Below are positions 26,285-35,307 of a stretch of 50,781 nucleotides of DNA, one piece after another. Source of the DNA: HKST-UBA85 sp035654775 (GTDB lineage: Bacteria; Bacteroidota; Bacteroidia; Flavobacteriales; Flavobacteriaceae); contig DASRWB010000043.1 in NCBI GenBank assembly GCA_035654775.1, forward strand, positions 1-50,781, given 5' to 3'. Both the position numbers and the translations under genes were made by a program. Position 1 is the first letter of the stretch. Every line of letters begins with the position of its first letter. The notes beneath the pieces are model-generated. The model made no database searches. It had not been told where the DNA came from and saw nothing but the letters and a program-made list of their open reading frames with translations.

Positions 26285-26476
26285 ATGACTGGAACCGTTA
26301 AATTTTTTAATGAATCCAAGGGATTCGGATTCATTACCAACAATGACACTAACAAGGACATTTTTGTTCATGTAACAAACTTAAATGGTCTTGAATTACA
26401 CGATGGCGACAACGTAGAATACGAAGAAGCCGAAGGAAGAAAAGGTATGATAGCCGTTAATGTTAAGAAAATCTAA
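26285..26476 (+). CDS. Cold-shock domain protein
   Basis: A 63-residue single-stranded nucleic-acid binding protein. RNP1 KGFGFIT (about 13-19) and RNP2 DIFVHVT (about 26-32) are both intact. The length is slightly shorter than E. coli CspA. It acts as an RNA chaperone. A terminator follows the stop. Confidence 0.96.
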   Translation: MTGTVKFFNESKGFGFITNNDTNKDIFVHVTNLNGLELHDGDNVEYEEAEGRKGMIAVNVKKI

Positions 26477-26501
26477 TAACTCAAGATATTATTAGTTTAT
26501 G

Positions 26502-26529
26502 CGCACAACTACTGTTGTGCGTTTTTTTT
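26502..26529 (+). terminator. Intrinsic terminator of the cold-shock gene
   Basis: CGCACAAC (26502-26509) with GTTGTGCG (26514-26521), four-base loop, followed by a run of eight T. The T-run reaches the 3' end of the convergent deaminase gene. Confidence 0.88.
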
Positions 26530-26977
26530 AATTTAAATTTCTTTTTTCTATAAAAAACCGCTTTAGCAAGGTAGACACTTCATCTTCTAAAATACCTCCC
26601 GAAATTTGAGTTTTAGGATGCAGTGTGGTTTTTAGTTGAATACATCCGCGTTCCACATCTCTTGCCCCGTAAACAATTTTTGCAATCTGGCTCCAATACA
26701 AAGCGCCGCCACACATTTGACAAGGTTCCAGCGTTACATACAAGGTGCAATTATGAAGATATTTCCCACCCAAAAAGGTAGCAGCAGCTGTAATAGCTTG
26801 CATTTCTGCATGCGCGGTCACATCGTTTAAAGTTTCAGTTAAATTGTGAGCTCGGGCTATAATTCTATTGTCAATTACGATTACGGCGCCTACAGGAACT
26901 TCTCCTTTATCAAAAGCAATTTGGGCTTCTTGCAGCGCCTTTTTCATAAAATAAGTGTCATCAAACGGGTTTTGCAT
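26528..26977 (-). CDS. tadA: tRNA adenosine(34) deaminase / nucleoside deaminase
   Basis: Zinc-dependent deaminase of 149 residues converting A34 to inosine in tRNA-Arg(ACG). Zinc and catalytic motif HAE (DVTAHAEMQAI) and the PCxxC pair (LEPCQMCGGALYWS) are intact. I chose ATG 26977 (MQNPFDDTYF). An upstream in-frame TTG at 26998 overlaps an exact -7 box, TATTTTTG on the minus strand (26996-27003), so it cannot be translated from that promoter. Convergent with the cold-shock gene. Confidence 0.92.
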   Translation of the reverse strand: MQNPFDDTYFMKKALQEAQIAFDKGEVPVGAVIVIDNRIIARAHNLTETLNDVTAHAEMQAITAAATFLGGKYLHNCTLYVTLEPCQMCGGALYWSQIAKIVYGARDVERGCIQLKTTLHPKTQISGGILEDEVSTLLKRFFIEKRNLN

Positions 26978-27080
26978 AAGGTTTTTGAAATTATTCAAAA
27001 ATACAATTTCATTATTTATTTTACCTTTTTTTAATCAAAAGACATACAAAATTTTATTTTCAACTACTGCCAAACAACAC

Positions 27081-27111
27081 TTTGTTTATGGCATTTCAAG
27101 TACTACATTTG
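27081..27111 (+). promoter_or_regulatory. Promoter of dxs
   Basis: TTTG (27081-27084), 19 bases, TACATTTG (27104-27111): full Bacteroidota consensus. The box ends seven bases before the ATG at 27119, so the transcript is leaderless or has only a few leader bases. Confidence 0.75.
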
Positions 27112-27118
27112 TAAAGAT

Positions 27119-28909
27119 ATGCAAAGTATATTATCTCAGATAGAATCACCCGTTGCGCTCAGGAAGTTACCGGAAGAAAAACTTCCTGAACTTGCTAAAG
27201 AATTAAGGACCGTAATAATAAATACTGTTGCCAGTAAAGAAGGTCATTTAGGGGCAAGTTTAGGTGTTGTGGAATTGACCATTGCTTTGCATTATGTCTT
27301 TAATACTCCTGAGGATTTATTGGTTTGGGATGTAGGACACCAAGCTTACGGACATAAAATTTTGACCGGCCGAAAACATTTGTTTGAAACCAACCGGCAA
27401 TTTAAAGGATTAAGTGGTTTCCCAAAGCGCGAAGAAAGTATTTACGACACCTTTGGCGTCGGTCATTCGTCTACCTCTATTTCTGCAGCGTTAGGTATGG
27501 CTTTAGCTTCACAACTTAAAGGCGAAACAAATAGACATCATATTGCAGTTATAGGTGATGCTTCTATAGCCAGCGGAATGGCTTTTGAAGGTCTTAATCA
27601 CGCTGGTGTTACACAGGCAAACTTATTGGTAATACTAAATGATAATGCCATTGGGATAGACCCAAGCGTTGGTGCATTAAAGCAGTATTTAACAAGTGTA
27701 AAAACAGGTTTACATAAGAAAAATAACATTTTTGAAGCCTTGCTTTTCAATTATACCGGACCCATAGACGGACACGATTTACCAGCGCTAATTCGGGAAT
27801 TAAAAAGGCTTAAAACAGTAAAAGGTCCTAAATTTTTGCATCTAATTACAACCAAAGGAAAAGGTTTAAAACAAGCCGAAGAAAATCAGGTTGTTTACCA
27901 TGCACCGGGGAAATTTAACAGCAAAACGGGCATAATTACGAAACAAACTCCCAAAAAAGAACCTCCTAAATATCAAGATGTTTTTGGCCTTACCTTGCTT
28001 GATTTGGCCAAAGTAAATCCGAGAATCATTGGAATTACTCCTGCAATGCCAACCGGCAGCTCGTTAAAATATATGATGGAAGAAATTCCCGAAAGGGCTT
28101 TTGATGTAGGTATTGCTGAACAACATGCAGTAACTTTAGCAGCTGGAATGGCTACACAAGGCTTTATTCCTTACTGCACCATTTATTCTACCTTTTTACA
28201 GCGCGCTTACGATCAGGTTATTCACGATGTGGCACTTCAAAATTTGCCTGTTATTTTTTGTGTTGACCGAGCCGGATTGGTAGGCGAAGATGGCGCTACT
28301 CACCATGGTGTTTTTGATATAGCCTATTTACGATGTATTCCAAATCTTATCATTTTTGCACCAAGAAATGAAGTGGAATTCCGAAATATACTATTTACTG
28401 TTCAGGAAGAGTTAAAACACCCTATTGCCATAAGATATCCCAGAGGAAAAGGAACGCTTATTAACTGGAAAAATCCCTATAATAAAATTACCATTGGAAC
28501 CGGAATATGTTTAAAAGAAGGTACAGATATTGCCGTGTTGTCTATAGGCGACATTGCTAAAAATGTTACCAACGCCATTGTGTCACTAAGTGAAAAGCAA
28601 CGGATTGCTCATTACGATATGCGTTTTGTTAAACCTTTGGATGAAGTATTATTGCACAAAATCTTTAAAAATCATTCGCGCATACTTACCGTTGAAGATG
28701 GTGTAAAAGCAGGCGGTTTTGGAACAGCTGTGTTAGAGTTTTCGGCAGTAAATAAATATCCAAATACTATTGAATGTATCGCTATTCCGGATATATTTAT
28801 TGAGCACGGAAGCATTGCCGAACTTCAAGAATATGCAGGTATAGATGCAAAAAGTATAAAAACTAAACTCCTTGAACTCTTATCTAATAATCTGAATAAG
28901 AATTCGTAA
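27119..28909 (+). CDS. dxs: 1-deoxy-D-xylulose-5-phosphate synthase
   Basis: First enzyme of the MEP isoprenoid pathway, 596 residues. It condenses pyruvate and glyceraldehyde 3-phosphate with thiamine diphosphate. The thiamine motif begins IGDASIASGMAFEGLNHAG and ends in VILNDNAIGI. The transketolase active-site region DVGIAEQHAVTLAAGMA and the DRAGLVGEDGATHHG motif, both typical of DXS, are present. It is slightly shorter than E. coli Dxs (about 620). It supplies precursors for the prenyl synthase at 14279. Its 3' end overlaps a small minus-strand frame. Confidence 0.97.
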   Translation: MQSILSQIESPVALRKLPEEKLPELAKELRTVIINTVASKEGHLGASLGVVELTIALHYVFNTPEDLLVWDVGHQAYGHKILTGRKHLFETNRQFKGLSGFPKREESIYDTFGVGHSSTSISAALGMALASQLKGETNRHHIAVIGDASIASGMAFEGLNHAGVTQANLLVILNDNAIGIDPSVGALKQYLTSVKTGLHKKNNIFEALLFNYTGPIDGHDLPALIRELKRLKTVKGPKFLHLITTKGKGLKQAEENQVVYHAPGKFNSKTGIITKQTPKKEPPKYQDVFGLTLLDLAKVNPRIIGITPAMPTGSSLKYMMEEIPERAFDVGIAEQHAVTLAAGMATQGFIPYCTIYSTFLQRAYDQVIHDVALQNLPVIFCVDRAGLVGEDGATHHGVFDIAYLRCIPNLIIFAPRNEVEFRNILFTVQEELKHPIAIRYPRGKGTLINWKNPYNKITIGTGICLKEGTDIAVLSIGDIAKNVTNAIVSLSEKQRIAHYDMRFVKPLDEVLLHKIFKNHSRILTVEDGVKAGGFGTAVLEFSAVNKYPNTIECIAIPDIFIEHGSIAELQEYAGIDAKSIKTKLLELLSNNLNKNS

Positions 28910-29012
28910 TTGTAGTTTCATGCGTGTCACTTTTAGAAAGCTCACGAGCAGCTAAAAGAACCGCAAAAGTCATAAAAAAAATAGCAATTAGATTAATGAT
29001 ATTCTTCTTCAT
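28884..29012 (-). CDS. Candidate 42-residue membrane or secreted micropeptide, antisense to the end of dxs
   Basis: ATG at 29010-29012 opens a 42-codon frame with a basic start (MKKN), a hydrophobic stretch (INLIAIFFMTFAVLLAA) and a polar tail rich in Ser and Thr. It overlaps the last 26 bases of dxs. It resembles small membrane-anchored peptides common in Bacteroidota. The upstream promoter is weak (TGTATTTTG-like). There is no homology evidence; it may not be expressed. Confidence 0.4.
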   Translation of the reverse strand: MKKNIINLIAIFFMTFAVLLAARELSKSDTHETTITNSYSDY

Positions 29013-29098
29013 GAGAGTATGTATTTCGATTTGAGATTACCAAAATACATCATAAAACGATAAAAAGCAATTTTTTTCGATGAATTACATTTTCATTT

Positions 29099-30430
29099 TT
29101 AACCCTGTATCAATTTATGCTTTAAAACCACTTGACTGTCTGATAACAGCGCTACATAATTACACACATGAAGCAGTATGTGATACAGTGTATTCGATTT
29201 ATGTGGAATGATAAAAGGTTCTGCTTTTAATATTAGTTTGTCAAGATTAGTTTCGGTACCATTAAAACTGTTATTTACTGCGTTAATATAGGAACCAAGC
29301 AATCCGTTTATGGCTTTATATCCTGAAATTTCTTTTTTGATAACTTCAGGTGAATGGTATATTTTTTCAACACTTAGCTTAATAATATCCTGAATTTGAG
29401 GTTTAAATTTGCTCTTATCCAATAAGGAAACCGGAAATTCATTTTTTAATATCGTTTCTTCATACCTCATGAAAATAGAAGCAGCATCTTGTATTAATGT
29501 GTTTATGGCCAAAGCTCTAAGATAGCTTAATCTGTCTTTTGTGGTTTTTAGTTTGTTGTAGGTTTTAGTGATTAATGTGTCCCTTACTAAGTTTATCAAG
29601 TATTCCAGAGCATAATCTTCAGAAATTAATCCTAAATTAATACCGTCTTCAAAGTCTATTATGGTGTAGCAAATATCATCTGCGGCTTCTACCAAATAGG
29701 TTAACGGATGTCTTGCATAACTAATAGAATCCGTGCTTCTCTTAACAAGTCCCAGCTCGTTTGCTACATCTTGAAACAAGGAAACCTCACTTTGAAAAAA
29801 ACCATATTTTTTATCAGCAATGTGTGTTGTGGGTTTTTTAGGTAAGGATTCTTTGGGATACTTCATAAATGCTCCAAGTGTAGCATAACTTAAACGTAAG
29901 CCGCCCGGTAATCCACTGCGTTCTTGGGTCAGTATTTTAAATCCGTTGGCATTGCCCTCAAAGTCACAAAGGTCTTGATATTCTTTGGCCGTCAACTGTG
30001 ACTTAAACTGAGCACCTTCACCGGTTTTAAAAAAATCGCCTATGGCTTTTTCTCCCGAATGACCAAATGGTGGATTTCCTATATCGTGAGCCAAAGCTGC
30101 TGCGGCAACTATAGCACCCAAGTCATTCATTTTATAGCCATGAACACTTGAGAGATGCGGATATTTTTTTAAAATTTCTTGTCCTACAATTCTTCCCAGA
30201 GAGCGAGCAACAACACTTACTTCAAGGCTGTGTGTTAGCCGCGTATGAACAAAATCGGTTTTGGACAACGGGATGACTTGAGTTTTGTCCTGCAGGCTTC
30301 TAAATTCAGAAGAAAATATAATTCGGTCATAATCTACTTCAAAGCCTAAGCGTGTTTCGTCTTGTTCGTTCCGCAAGCGCTTGTGTGTGTCTCCAAAACG
30401 TTTTAAAGAGAGTAATTGTTCCCAATTCAT
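29099..30430 (-). CDS. dgt: Deoxyguanosinetriphosphate triphosphohydrolase
   Basis: HD-domain dNTPase of 443 residues cleaving dGTP (and often other dNTPs) to the nucleoside and triphosphate. HD-family metal ligands: the His in RLTHSLEVS, the HD pair in AALAHDIGNPPFGH, and later Asp residues (VEAADDICYTIIDFEDG). The N-terminal DKTQVIPLSKTDFVHTRLTHS is characteristic of dGTPases. It counterbalances ribonucleotide reductase in setting dNTP pools; nrdAB lies about 9 kb away. Confidence 0.95.
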   Translation of the reverse strand: MNWEQLLSLKRFGDTHKRLRNEQDETRLGFEVDYDRIIFSSEFRSLQDKTQVIPLSKTDFVHTRLTHSLEVSVVARSLGRIVGQEILKKYPHLSSVHGYKMNDLGAIVAAAALAHDIGNPPFGHSGEKAIGDFFKTGEGAQFKSQLTAKEYQDLCDFEGNANGFKILTQERSGLPGGLRLSYATLGAFMKYPKESLPKKPTTHIADKKYGFFQSEVSLFQDVANELGLVKRSTDSISYARHPLTYLVEAADDICYTIIDFEDGINLGLISEDYALEYLINLVRDTLITKTYNKLKTTKDRLSYLRALAINTLIQDAASIFMRYEETILKNEFPVSLLDKSKFKPQIQDIIKLSVEKIYHSPEVIKKEISGYKAINGLLGSYINAVNNSFNGTETNLDKLILKAEPFIIPHKSNTLYHILLHVCNYVALLSDSQVVLKHKLIQG

Positions 30431-30512
30431 GCCATCAGATTAATCCGTGCAAGATACATTTTTTTCCATGTTAACTTAACGTTTCTATTTTAAAAAAAGA
30501 ATCCTCTTTTCA

Positions 30513-30589
30513 TAACATATCTGTAACCTTTTAATCAAGTAGGTTTAACTTTTAGGTAACCTCATCTTTACACAGTGGTAGTTTCTTTG
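30513..30589 (+). promoter_or_regulatory. Pho-box-like promoter of the surface lipoprotein gene
   Basis: Five of six consecutive 11-base units fit a TAAC- or TTAC-start: TAACATATCTG (30513), TAACCTTTTAA (30524), a degenerate unit (30535), TAACTTTTAGG (30546), TAACCTCATCT (30557), TTACACAGTGG (30568). The -7 box TTTCTTTG follows at 30582-30589, exactly 25 bases after the start of the unit at 30557. The architecture resembles PhoB boxes (11-base direct repeats overlapping the -35). The same register recurs at three other promoters in this region. Confidence 0.65.
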
Positions 30590-30635
30590 TCAAAAAAATT
30601 TAACCCATTAATTAAACAATACTAAATTAAAAATT

Positions 30636-31868
30636 ATGAAAAATTTGTATCACATAGCACTTTTCGTTTTGACTATAAGTTTCGCTACAAGCTGCGGTAA
30701 TGATGATGATGTTATTTCTAATGACGATGACGGAGGTCAAGTTGGAAATGTTATCACAAAATCCGGAATCCTGACAACCAATGAAACTTGGACGGCTGAT
30801 AACATTTATGTTCTATCCGGAAAAGTGGTCGTTGATGATGGTGTTACACTTACCATTAACAAAGGTACAATTATAAAAGGTGCCGAAGGACAAGGATCAT
30901 TAGCTTCTGCTTTAATTGTGGATCAAGGCGGAACTTTGCTTGCTGAAGGCACAGAAACCGAGCCTATTATCTTTACTTCTGTTTTAGATAATATTCAGGC
31001 AGGCCAAACACAAGGCACTAATTTAACCATTGCCAACTCCGGTTTATGGGGCGGTTTAATTGTTTTAGGAAGAGCTCCAATATCGGTAAGTGGTGATGTT
31101 GAAACGGCTCAAATAGAAGGTATTCCTGCTACGGATTCTTTTGGGCAATACGGGGGTAATATTCCCGATGACAATTCAGGAATCTTAAAATATATTTCTA
31201 TCCGTCATGGTGGAATTACTATTGGCAGTGACAATGAAATTAACGGACTAACACTTGGTGGTGTTGGATCCGGTACGGTAATAGATCAAATAGAAGTAGT
31301 GGCCAACCAAGATGACGCCGTTGAGTGGTTTGGTGGGACCGTAAATGTATCTAACGTAGTTACTTATGCTCAAGGCGATGATGGCCTTGATGCAGATCAA
31401 GCATGGTCAGGAACCTTAACCAATGCCTTGGTTATTTTGGGGCAAGATTCCGGTGCCGCTCTTGAACTTGATGGTCCTGAAGGTTCAGCGGCTACAGAAG
31501 CTGGATTTACGCTACAAAACATTACATTAATTGGAGGTGGAACGTCTTTATATGCTGATTTAAGAGATGGTCTTTTGGTCAATCTTAATAATGTATTAGC
31601 CTATGGATTTTCTGTTGATTCAACCGTAAAAATCAACGGTGCAGACTCGCAAACTGAGCTGACAAATGACAGAATTGCCTTTTCCAATTGGGAAATTGTG
31701 CTTCCTGAAGGTGTCACTCTACCAACTATTATTACCGGTGCCTTACCCGGTGATGAATCAAAGTTCTTAGATAATGCTACCGCTATTTCAGGAGTTGGCA
31801 ATGCAACTGTAGGTGCGAATACTTCTGTGTTTTCATGGACCTATGCCGCATCAGTAAATGCATTCTAG
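30636..31868 (+). CDS. Surface lipoprotein with beta-helix-like repeats, phosphate region
   Basis: A 410-residue lipoprotein. The signal ends in lipobox TSC, and the mature N-terminus is CGNDDD, an acidic stretch like the Bacteroidota signal for export to the cell surface. The rest is Gly/Thr/Asn-rich with repeating short strands (VVVDDGVTLTINKGTIIKG; GLWGGLIVLGRAPI; IEVVANQDDAVEWFGGTVNV), the look of a right-handed beta-helix. Related proteins are sometimes labelled multidrug transporter without basis. It lies before a TonB receptor and has the best pho-box-like promoter in the window, so it may bind phosphate-containing material at the surface (inference). Confidence 0.75.
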   Translation: MKNLYHIALFVLTISFATSCGNDDDVISNDDDGGQVGNVITKSGILTTNETWTADNIYVLSGKVVVDDGVTLTINKGTIIKGAEGQGSLASALIVDQGGTLLAEGTETEPIIFTSVLDNIQAGQTQGTNLTIANSGLWGGLIVLGRAPISVSGDVETAQIEGIPATDSFGQYGGNIPDDNSGILKYISIRHGGITIGSDNEINGLTLGGVGSGTVIDQIEVVANQDDAVEWFGGTVNVSNVVTYAQGDDGLDADQAWSGTLTNALVILGQDSGAALELDGPEGSAATEAGFTLQNITLIGGGTSLYADLRDGLLVNLNNVLAYGFSVDSTVKINGADSQTELTNDRIAFSNWEIVLPEGVTLPTIITGALPGDESKFLDNATAISGVGNATVGANTSVFSWTYAASVNAF

Positions 31869-31885
31869 CTAAACTAAATCCTTAC

Positions 31886-31929
31886 GAATAAAATGTCCAT
31901 TAGCCTTTAATGCTATGGACATTTTATTC
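31886..31929 (+). terminator. Strong stem-loop between the lipoprotein and TonB receptor genes
   Basis: A 15-base perfect stem (31886-31900 with 31915-31929), extended by AGC/GCT beyond one bulged T. It is not followed by a good T-run, so it may be a partial terminator, an mRNA stabiliser or a processing site that lowers receptor expression relative to the lipoprotein. Confidence 0.55.
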
Positions 31930-31961
31930 ATTTATAATTATTTGTAAAAAAGTACACCACA

Positions 31962-34784
31962 ATGCACACAAAACACTTTATAACTTTTATATGTCTTCTT
32001 GTATTTTCTTTTGTTCACGCACAAACAGGTAAAATAACAGGTAAAATTTTAGATGGAGAATACAATGATGTTTTACCCTTTGCAAATGTTCTGATAAAAG
32101 GCACTACTAAAGGCACTACATCAGACTTTGACGGAAACTACACATTGGAACTCGAAGAAGGTCAATACACCTTAATTTTCTCATTTGTTGGCTATGAGGC
32201 TAAAGAAATAACAGAAGTTCTTGTTAAAAACAACGAAGTGACCACCTTAAATGTCACTATTAATGCCTCCACAGCATCACTGGAAGAAGTTATAATAACC
32301 ACTACTGCCCGAAGAAACTCCGAGCAGTCTGTTTTAAATCTACAACGCAAGGCTGCCACCTTGATGGATGGATTATCCATAGAAAGTATTAACAAAACCG
32401 GTGCAAGCAATATTGCCTCTGCTATAAAAAGTGTTCCCGGTGTTTCTGTTCAAGAGGGTAAATATGTGTTTGTAAGAGGTTTAGGTGATCGCTATACAAA
32501 ATCTATACTAAATGGTATGGATATTCCGGGATTAGATCCTGATAAGAACACCATACAAATGGATATTTTTCCCACTAACATTCTGGAAAATATCCTGGTC
32601 ATGAAGTCAGCTTCAGCTGAGTTACCTGCAGATTTCACCGGTGGTGTTGTTGATATTATCACCAAAGATTTTCCCGGCAAAAAACAAATGCAACTATCCT
32701 TTTCCGGGAGTATTAACCCAAGTATGCACTTCAAAGAAAACTACGTGAATTACAACGGTGGAGCAGGAGATTTTTTGGGCTTTGATGACGGTACCAGAAA
32801 GTTACCGCTAGCTACTGATTTGAACATCCCAAACCCGGCAGCACAAAACAACAGCCTGCTGGAGCCCATAACCCGCGCTTTTGACCCCAATTTGGCAACC
32901 CAAAGAAACTCAAGTAATCCTGATTTTAGTCTGGGTTTTAGTTATGGCAATCAATTTGAAATTGCAGGAAATAAACTAGGTGTTATTGCATCTGTAGATT
33001 ACAAAAACACAACCACTTTTTATGAAGGTTTTGAAAACGGTATCTATCAAAAACCTGAAGAACGCGACCAGTTTGAATTGCGTTTTGACCGACGTCAAAG
33101 AGGTGATTTTGGATCTAACAATGTTTTGGCATCGATTCTTACCGGGCTTACCTACAAGACTTTAAAATCGAAGTACAATCTGAATATACTACACATTCAA
33201 AACGGAGAAAGCCGAGCCGCAAAATTTGACCAAAGAACAGAAATTTCGAATACTATAGATGTGGTTAAAGATAATCTAGAATACACCGAACGCAGTATCT
33301 CCAATTTACTTTTCTCAGGAAAACACACCAATACCAACGGCTCCTTTACAACCGAGTGGAAAATAGCCCCAACACTATCTAGAGTTTACGACAAAGACGT
33401 TAGATTAACTACTTTTATAGAAGATGAAAATGGCAATTTTACCATTAGCTCTGATGCCGGTTTTCCAAACAGAATATGGAGAGACTTAGAGGAAGTCAAT
33501 GTAGTTGGAAAAATAGATTTCACAAAAAAATATACGCTATTTAATAAAAAAGCTTCGTTGAAATTTGGCGGATTGCATAGCTACAAACAGCGCGATTATG
33601 CTATATACAGCTATGAGATAGCCTTTTTAAATATAAGCCCTACCGTTTTTGAAGGCAATCCTGATGCTATTTTGGCTGATGAAAACATTTGGACTCCACA
33701 AACAAACTCCGGTTCTTTTATTCGCGGTAATTTTGAGCCTGCAAACACCTTTGACGCTAATCAAAATACAACTGCTGCCTATATTTCTAATGAATTTAAA
33801 TTAGGTGATAAATTCAGAACTATTTTGGGCTTAAGGGCGGAATATTTTACCAGTTTCTTTACCGGACAAAACAATTCGGGAAGTGAAGTTTATAACAACA
33901 AACAATTGCTGGATGAATTGGACTTTTTCCCATCGGCTAATTTAATTTATGAATTTAATGAAAACACCAATTTTAGGGTTTCGTATTCAAAAACTACAGC
34001 AAGACCTAGCTTTAAAGAAAAATCGCTTGTCCAAATTGCCGATTTGTTAACCGGAACTATTTTTCTTGGTAACATCGATTTGGTTCCTACTTATATTGAC
34101 AATTTTGACTTTAGATTTGAGGTATATGCTGAAAAATCGCAACTGTTTGCTGTAAGCAGTTTTTATAAAAACTTTAAAAACCCTATAGAATTGGTAGCCT
34201 ATTCAGTAATTGCTCCCAATCAATTTACCCCAAGAAATTCAGAAGCGGCTCAAGTGTATGGCATAGAACTTGAAGCCCGAAAGCATTTTGGTTTCCTAAG
34301 CCAAAGCCTTGAAGATTTGAGTCTAAATGTAAATTTTTCCGTAATTGAATCCAAAATTGAAATGGGAAAAGGTGAAGGTCAAGAATTTGACTCTAGACAA
34401 GCCTTTGCTCGTGATGGAGAAACTATTAAAGATACCCGTGAACTGCAAGGTCAATCGCCATTTTTGGTAAATGCAGGTTTAAACTACAATAATCAAACTA
34501 TAGGTTTAGAAGCCGGACTATTTTACAACGTGCAGGGTAAAACTTTGGAAGTTGTAGGGTTTGGTAAAAATCCGGATGTGTATGTACAGCCTTTTAACAG
34601 TTTAAATTTTAACTTTTCTAAAACTCTTGGAAAGGAGAAAAAAGCAACTGTAAGCCTAAAAGTAGATAATATATTAGATGCTCAAAGAGAAAGCGCTTAT
34701 GAATCCTTTGGTGCTGAAAAAGTGCCTTTTTCATTCAGGCAACCGGGAACGGCATTTTCGCTGGGATATAGTTTACGTTTTTAA
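31962..34784 (+). CDS. TonB-dependent outer-membrane receptor with carboxypeptidase-like regulatory domain
   Basis: A 940-residue receptor. Signal peptide (to HAQ, about 21), a carboxypeptidase-regulatory-like domain (about 24-105, KITGKILDGEYNDVLPFANV), a plug domain (about 130-230; IASAIKSVPGVSVQEGKYVFVRGLGDRY) and a large beta-barrel ending in an aromatic C-terminus (GYSLRF). There is no SusD partner. It follows the surface lipoprotein gene and precedes the porin and PiT genes, so uptake of phosphate or a phosphate-containing compound is likely but unproven. Energised by a TonB-ExbBD system such as the one at 3.7-6.1 kb. Confidence 0.93.
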   Translation: MHTKHFITFICLLVFSFVHAQTGKITGKILDGEYNDVLPFANVLIKGTTKGTTSDFDGNYTLELEEGQYTLIFSFVGYEAKEITEVLVKNNEVTTLNVTINASTASLEEVIITTTARRNSEQSVLNLQRKAATLMDGLSIESINKTGASNIASAIKSVPGVSVQEGKYVFVRGLGDRYTKSILNGMDIPGLDPDKNTIQMDIFPTNILENILVMKSASAELPADFTGGVVDIITKDFPGKKQMQLSFSGSINPSMHFKENYVNYNGGAGDFLGFDDGTRKLPLATDLNIPNPAAQNNSLLEPITRAFDPNLATQRNSSNPDFSLGFSYGNQFEIAGNKLGVIASVDYKNTTTFYEGFENGIYQKPEERDQFELRFDRRQRGDFGSNNVLASILTGLTYKTLKSKYNLNILHIQNGESRAAKFDQRTEISNTIDVVKDNLEYTERSISNLLFSGKHTNTNGSFTTEWKIAPTLSRVYDKDVRLTTFIEDENGNFTISSDAGFPNRIWRDLEEVNVVGKIDFTKKYTLFNKKASLKFGGLHSYKQRDYAIYSYEIAFLNISPTVFEGNPDAILADENIWTPQTNSGSFIRGNFEPANTFDANQNTTAAYISNEFKLGDKFRTILGLRAEYFTSFFTGQNNSGSEVYNNKQLLDELDFFPSANLIYEFNENTNFRVSYSKTTARPSFKEKSLVQIADLLTGTIFLGNIDLVPTYIDNFDFRFEVYAEKSQLFAVSSFYKNFKNPIELVAYSVIAPNQFTPRNSEAAQVYGIELEARKHFGFLSQSLEDLSLNVNFSVIESKIEMGKGEGQEFDSRQAFARDGETIKDTRELQGQSPFLVNAGLNYNNQTIGLEAGLFYNVQGKTLEVVGFGKNPDVYVQPFNSLNFNFSKTLGKEKKATVSLKVDNILDAQRESAYESFGAEKVPFSFRQPGTAFSLGYSLRF

Positions 34785-34800
34785 CCTCAATTCATAAAAA

Positions 34801-34825
34801 AAGCTTCTCACAAAATGAGAAGCTT
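34801..34825. terminator. Bidirectional terminator after the TonB receptor gene
   Basis: AAGCTTCTCA (34801-34810) and TGAGAAGCTT (34816-34825) with a five-base loop, A-run before and T-run after. It serves the receptor gene and the convergent YwqK-like gene. Confidence 0.9.
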
Positions 34826-34847
34826 TTTTAGTTCTGTTATACTTTCT

Positions 34848-35201
34848 TTAGTCCCTAACAGCTATTCTAGCTTTGTTGGTCCATTCATTAACATTTGCAA
34901 TAGCATTGTCAATATAATCTACTTCTTTTAACGTTTTATCATTCCAATAAAACCATTTGCCGACTTTCTTCCCATTATCATAATTTGCAGAAACCATTTT
35001 TTTGCCTTCTGTGTTGAAACTCAACCATACACCTTGTAGTTTTCCATCTAGAGTATACGAACCCGTTTGGCTCACAACTCCATTGTCGTGATAATAAACC
35101 ACTTCAATTAAATTGGTGTCTTCGTTAAGCTTTAATTCTCTTTCTTGCGCGAAAGAACCCACAGCTACTAAAAAGACAAAAAACATAATGACGTTCTTCA
35201 T
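34848..35201 (-). CDS. YwqK-like MORN-repeat protein, secreted
   Basis: A 117-residue protein with a signal peptide (MKNVIMFFVFLVAVGSFAQ) and about three short beta repeats of the YwqK/MORN-variant type (YYHDNGVVSQTGSYTLDGKL; WLSFNTEGKKMVSANYDNGK; WFYWNDKTLKEVDYID). Database labels as an antitoxin or nicotinate enzyme for such proteins are not supported by anything visible here. A -7-like TATATTTA lies on the minus strand at 35231-35238. The 11-base repeats upstream are in the opposite orientation to this gene. Confidence 0.8.
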   Translation of the reverse strand: MKNVIMFFVFLVAVGSFAQERELKLNEDTNLIEVVYYHDNGVVSQTGSYTLDGKLQGVWLSFNTEGKKMVSANYDNGKKVGKWFYWNDKTLKEVDYIDNAIANVNEWTNKARIAVRD

Positions 35202-35247
35202 AATTATTTGGGTTTTAATTTATTATTGAATAAATATACTCATTTAG

Positions 35248-35302
35248 TAACATTAAAACAACATTCAGTTAACAATTATTTTACATTAAACTTTTAAATT
35301 TT
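35248..35302 (+). promoter_or_regulatory. Pho-box-like promoter without a protein gene behind it
   Basis: Four consecutive 11-base units, TAACATTAAAA (35248), CAACATTCAGT (35259), TAACAATTATT (35270), TTACATTAAAC (35281). A -7-like TAAATTTT follows at 35295-35302, exactly 25 bases after the start of the unit at 35270, the same distance as at the lipoprotein, porin and PiT promoters. Transcription from here would start near 35308. Confidence 0.55.
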
Positions 35303-35307
35303 TGTTA

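Noticed and set aside
35201..35300. The 11-base repeats at 35248 as a pho box for the YwqK-like gene
   Set aside because: The units point away from that gene, and reading them on the minus strand gives no unit in the 25-base register with its -7-like box at 35231-35238.
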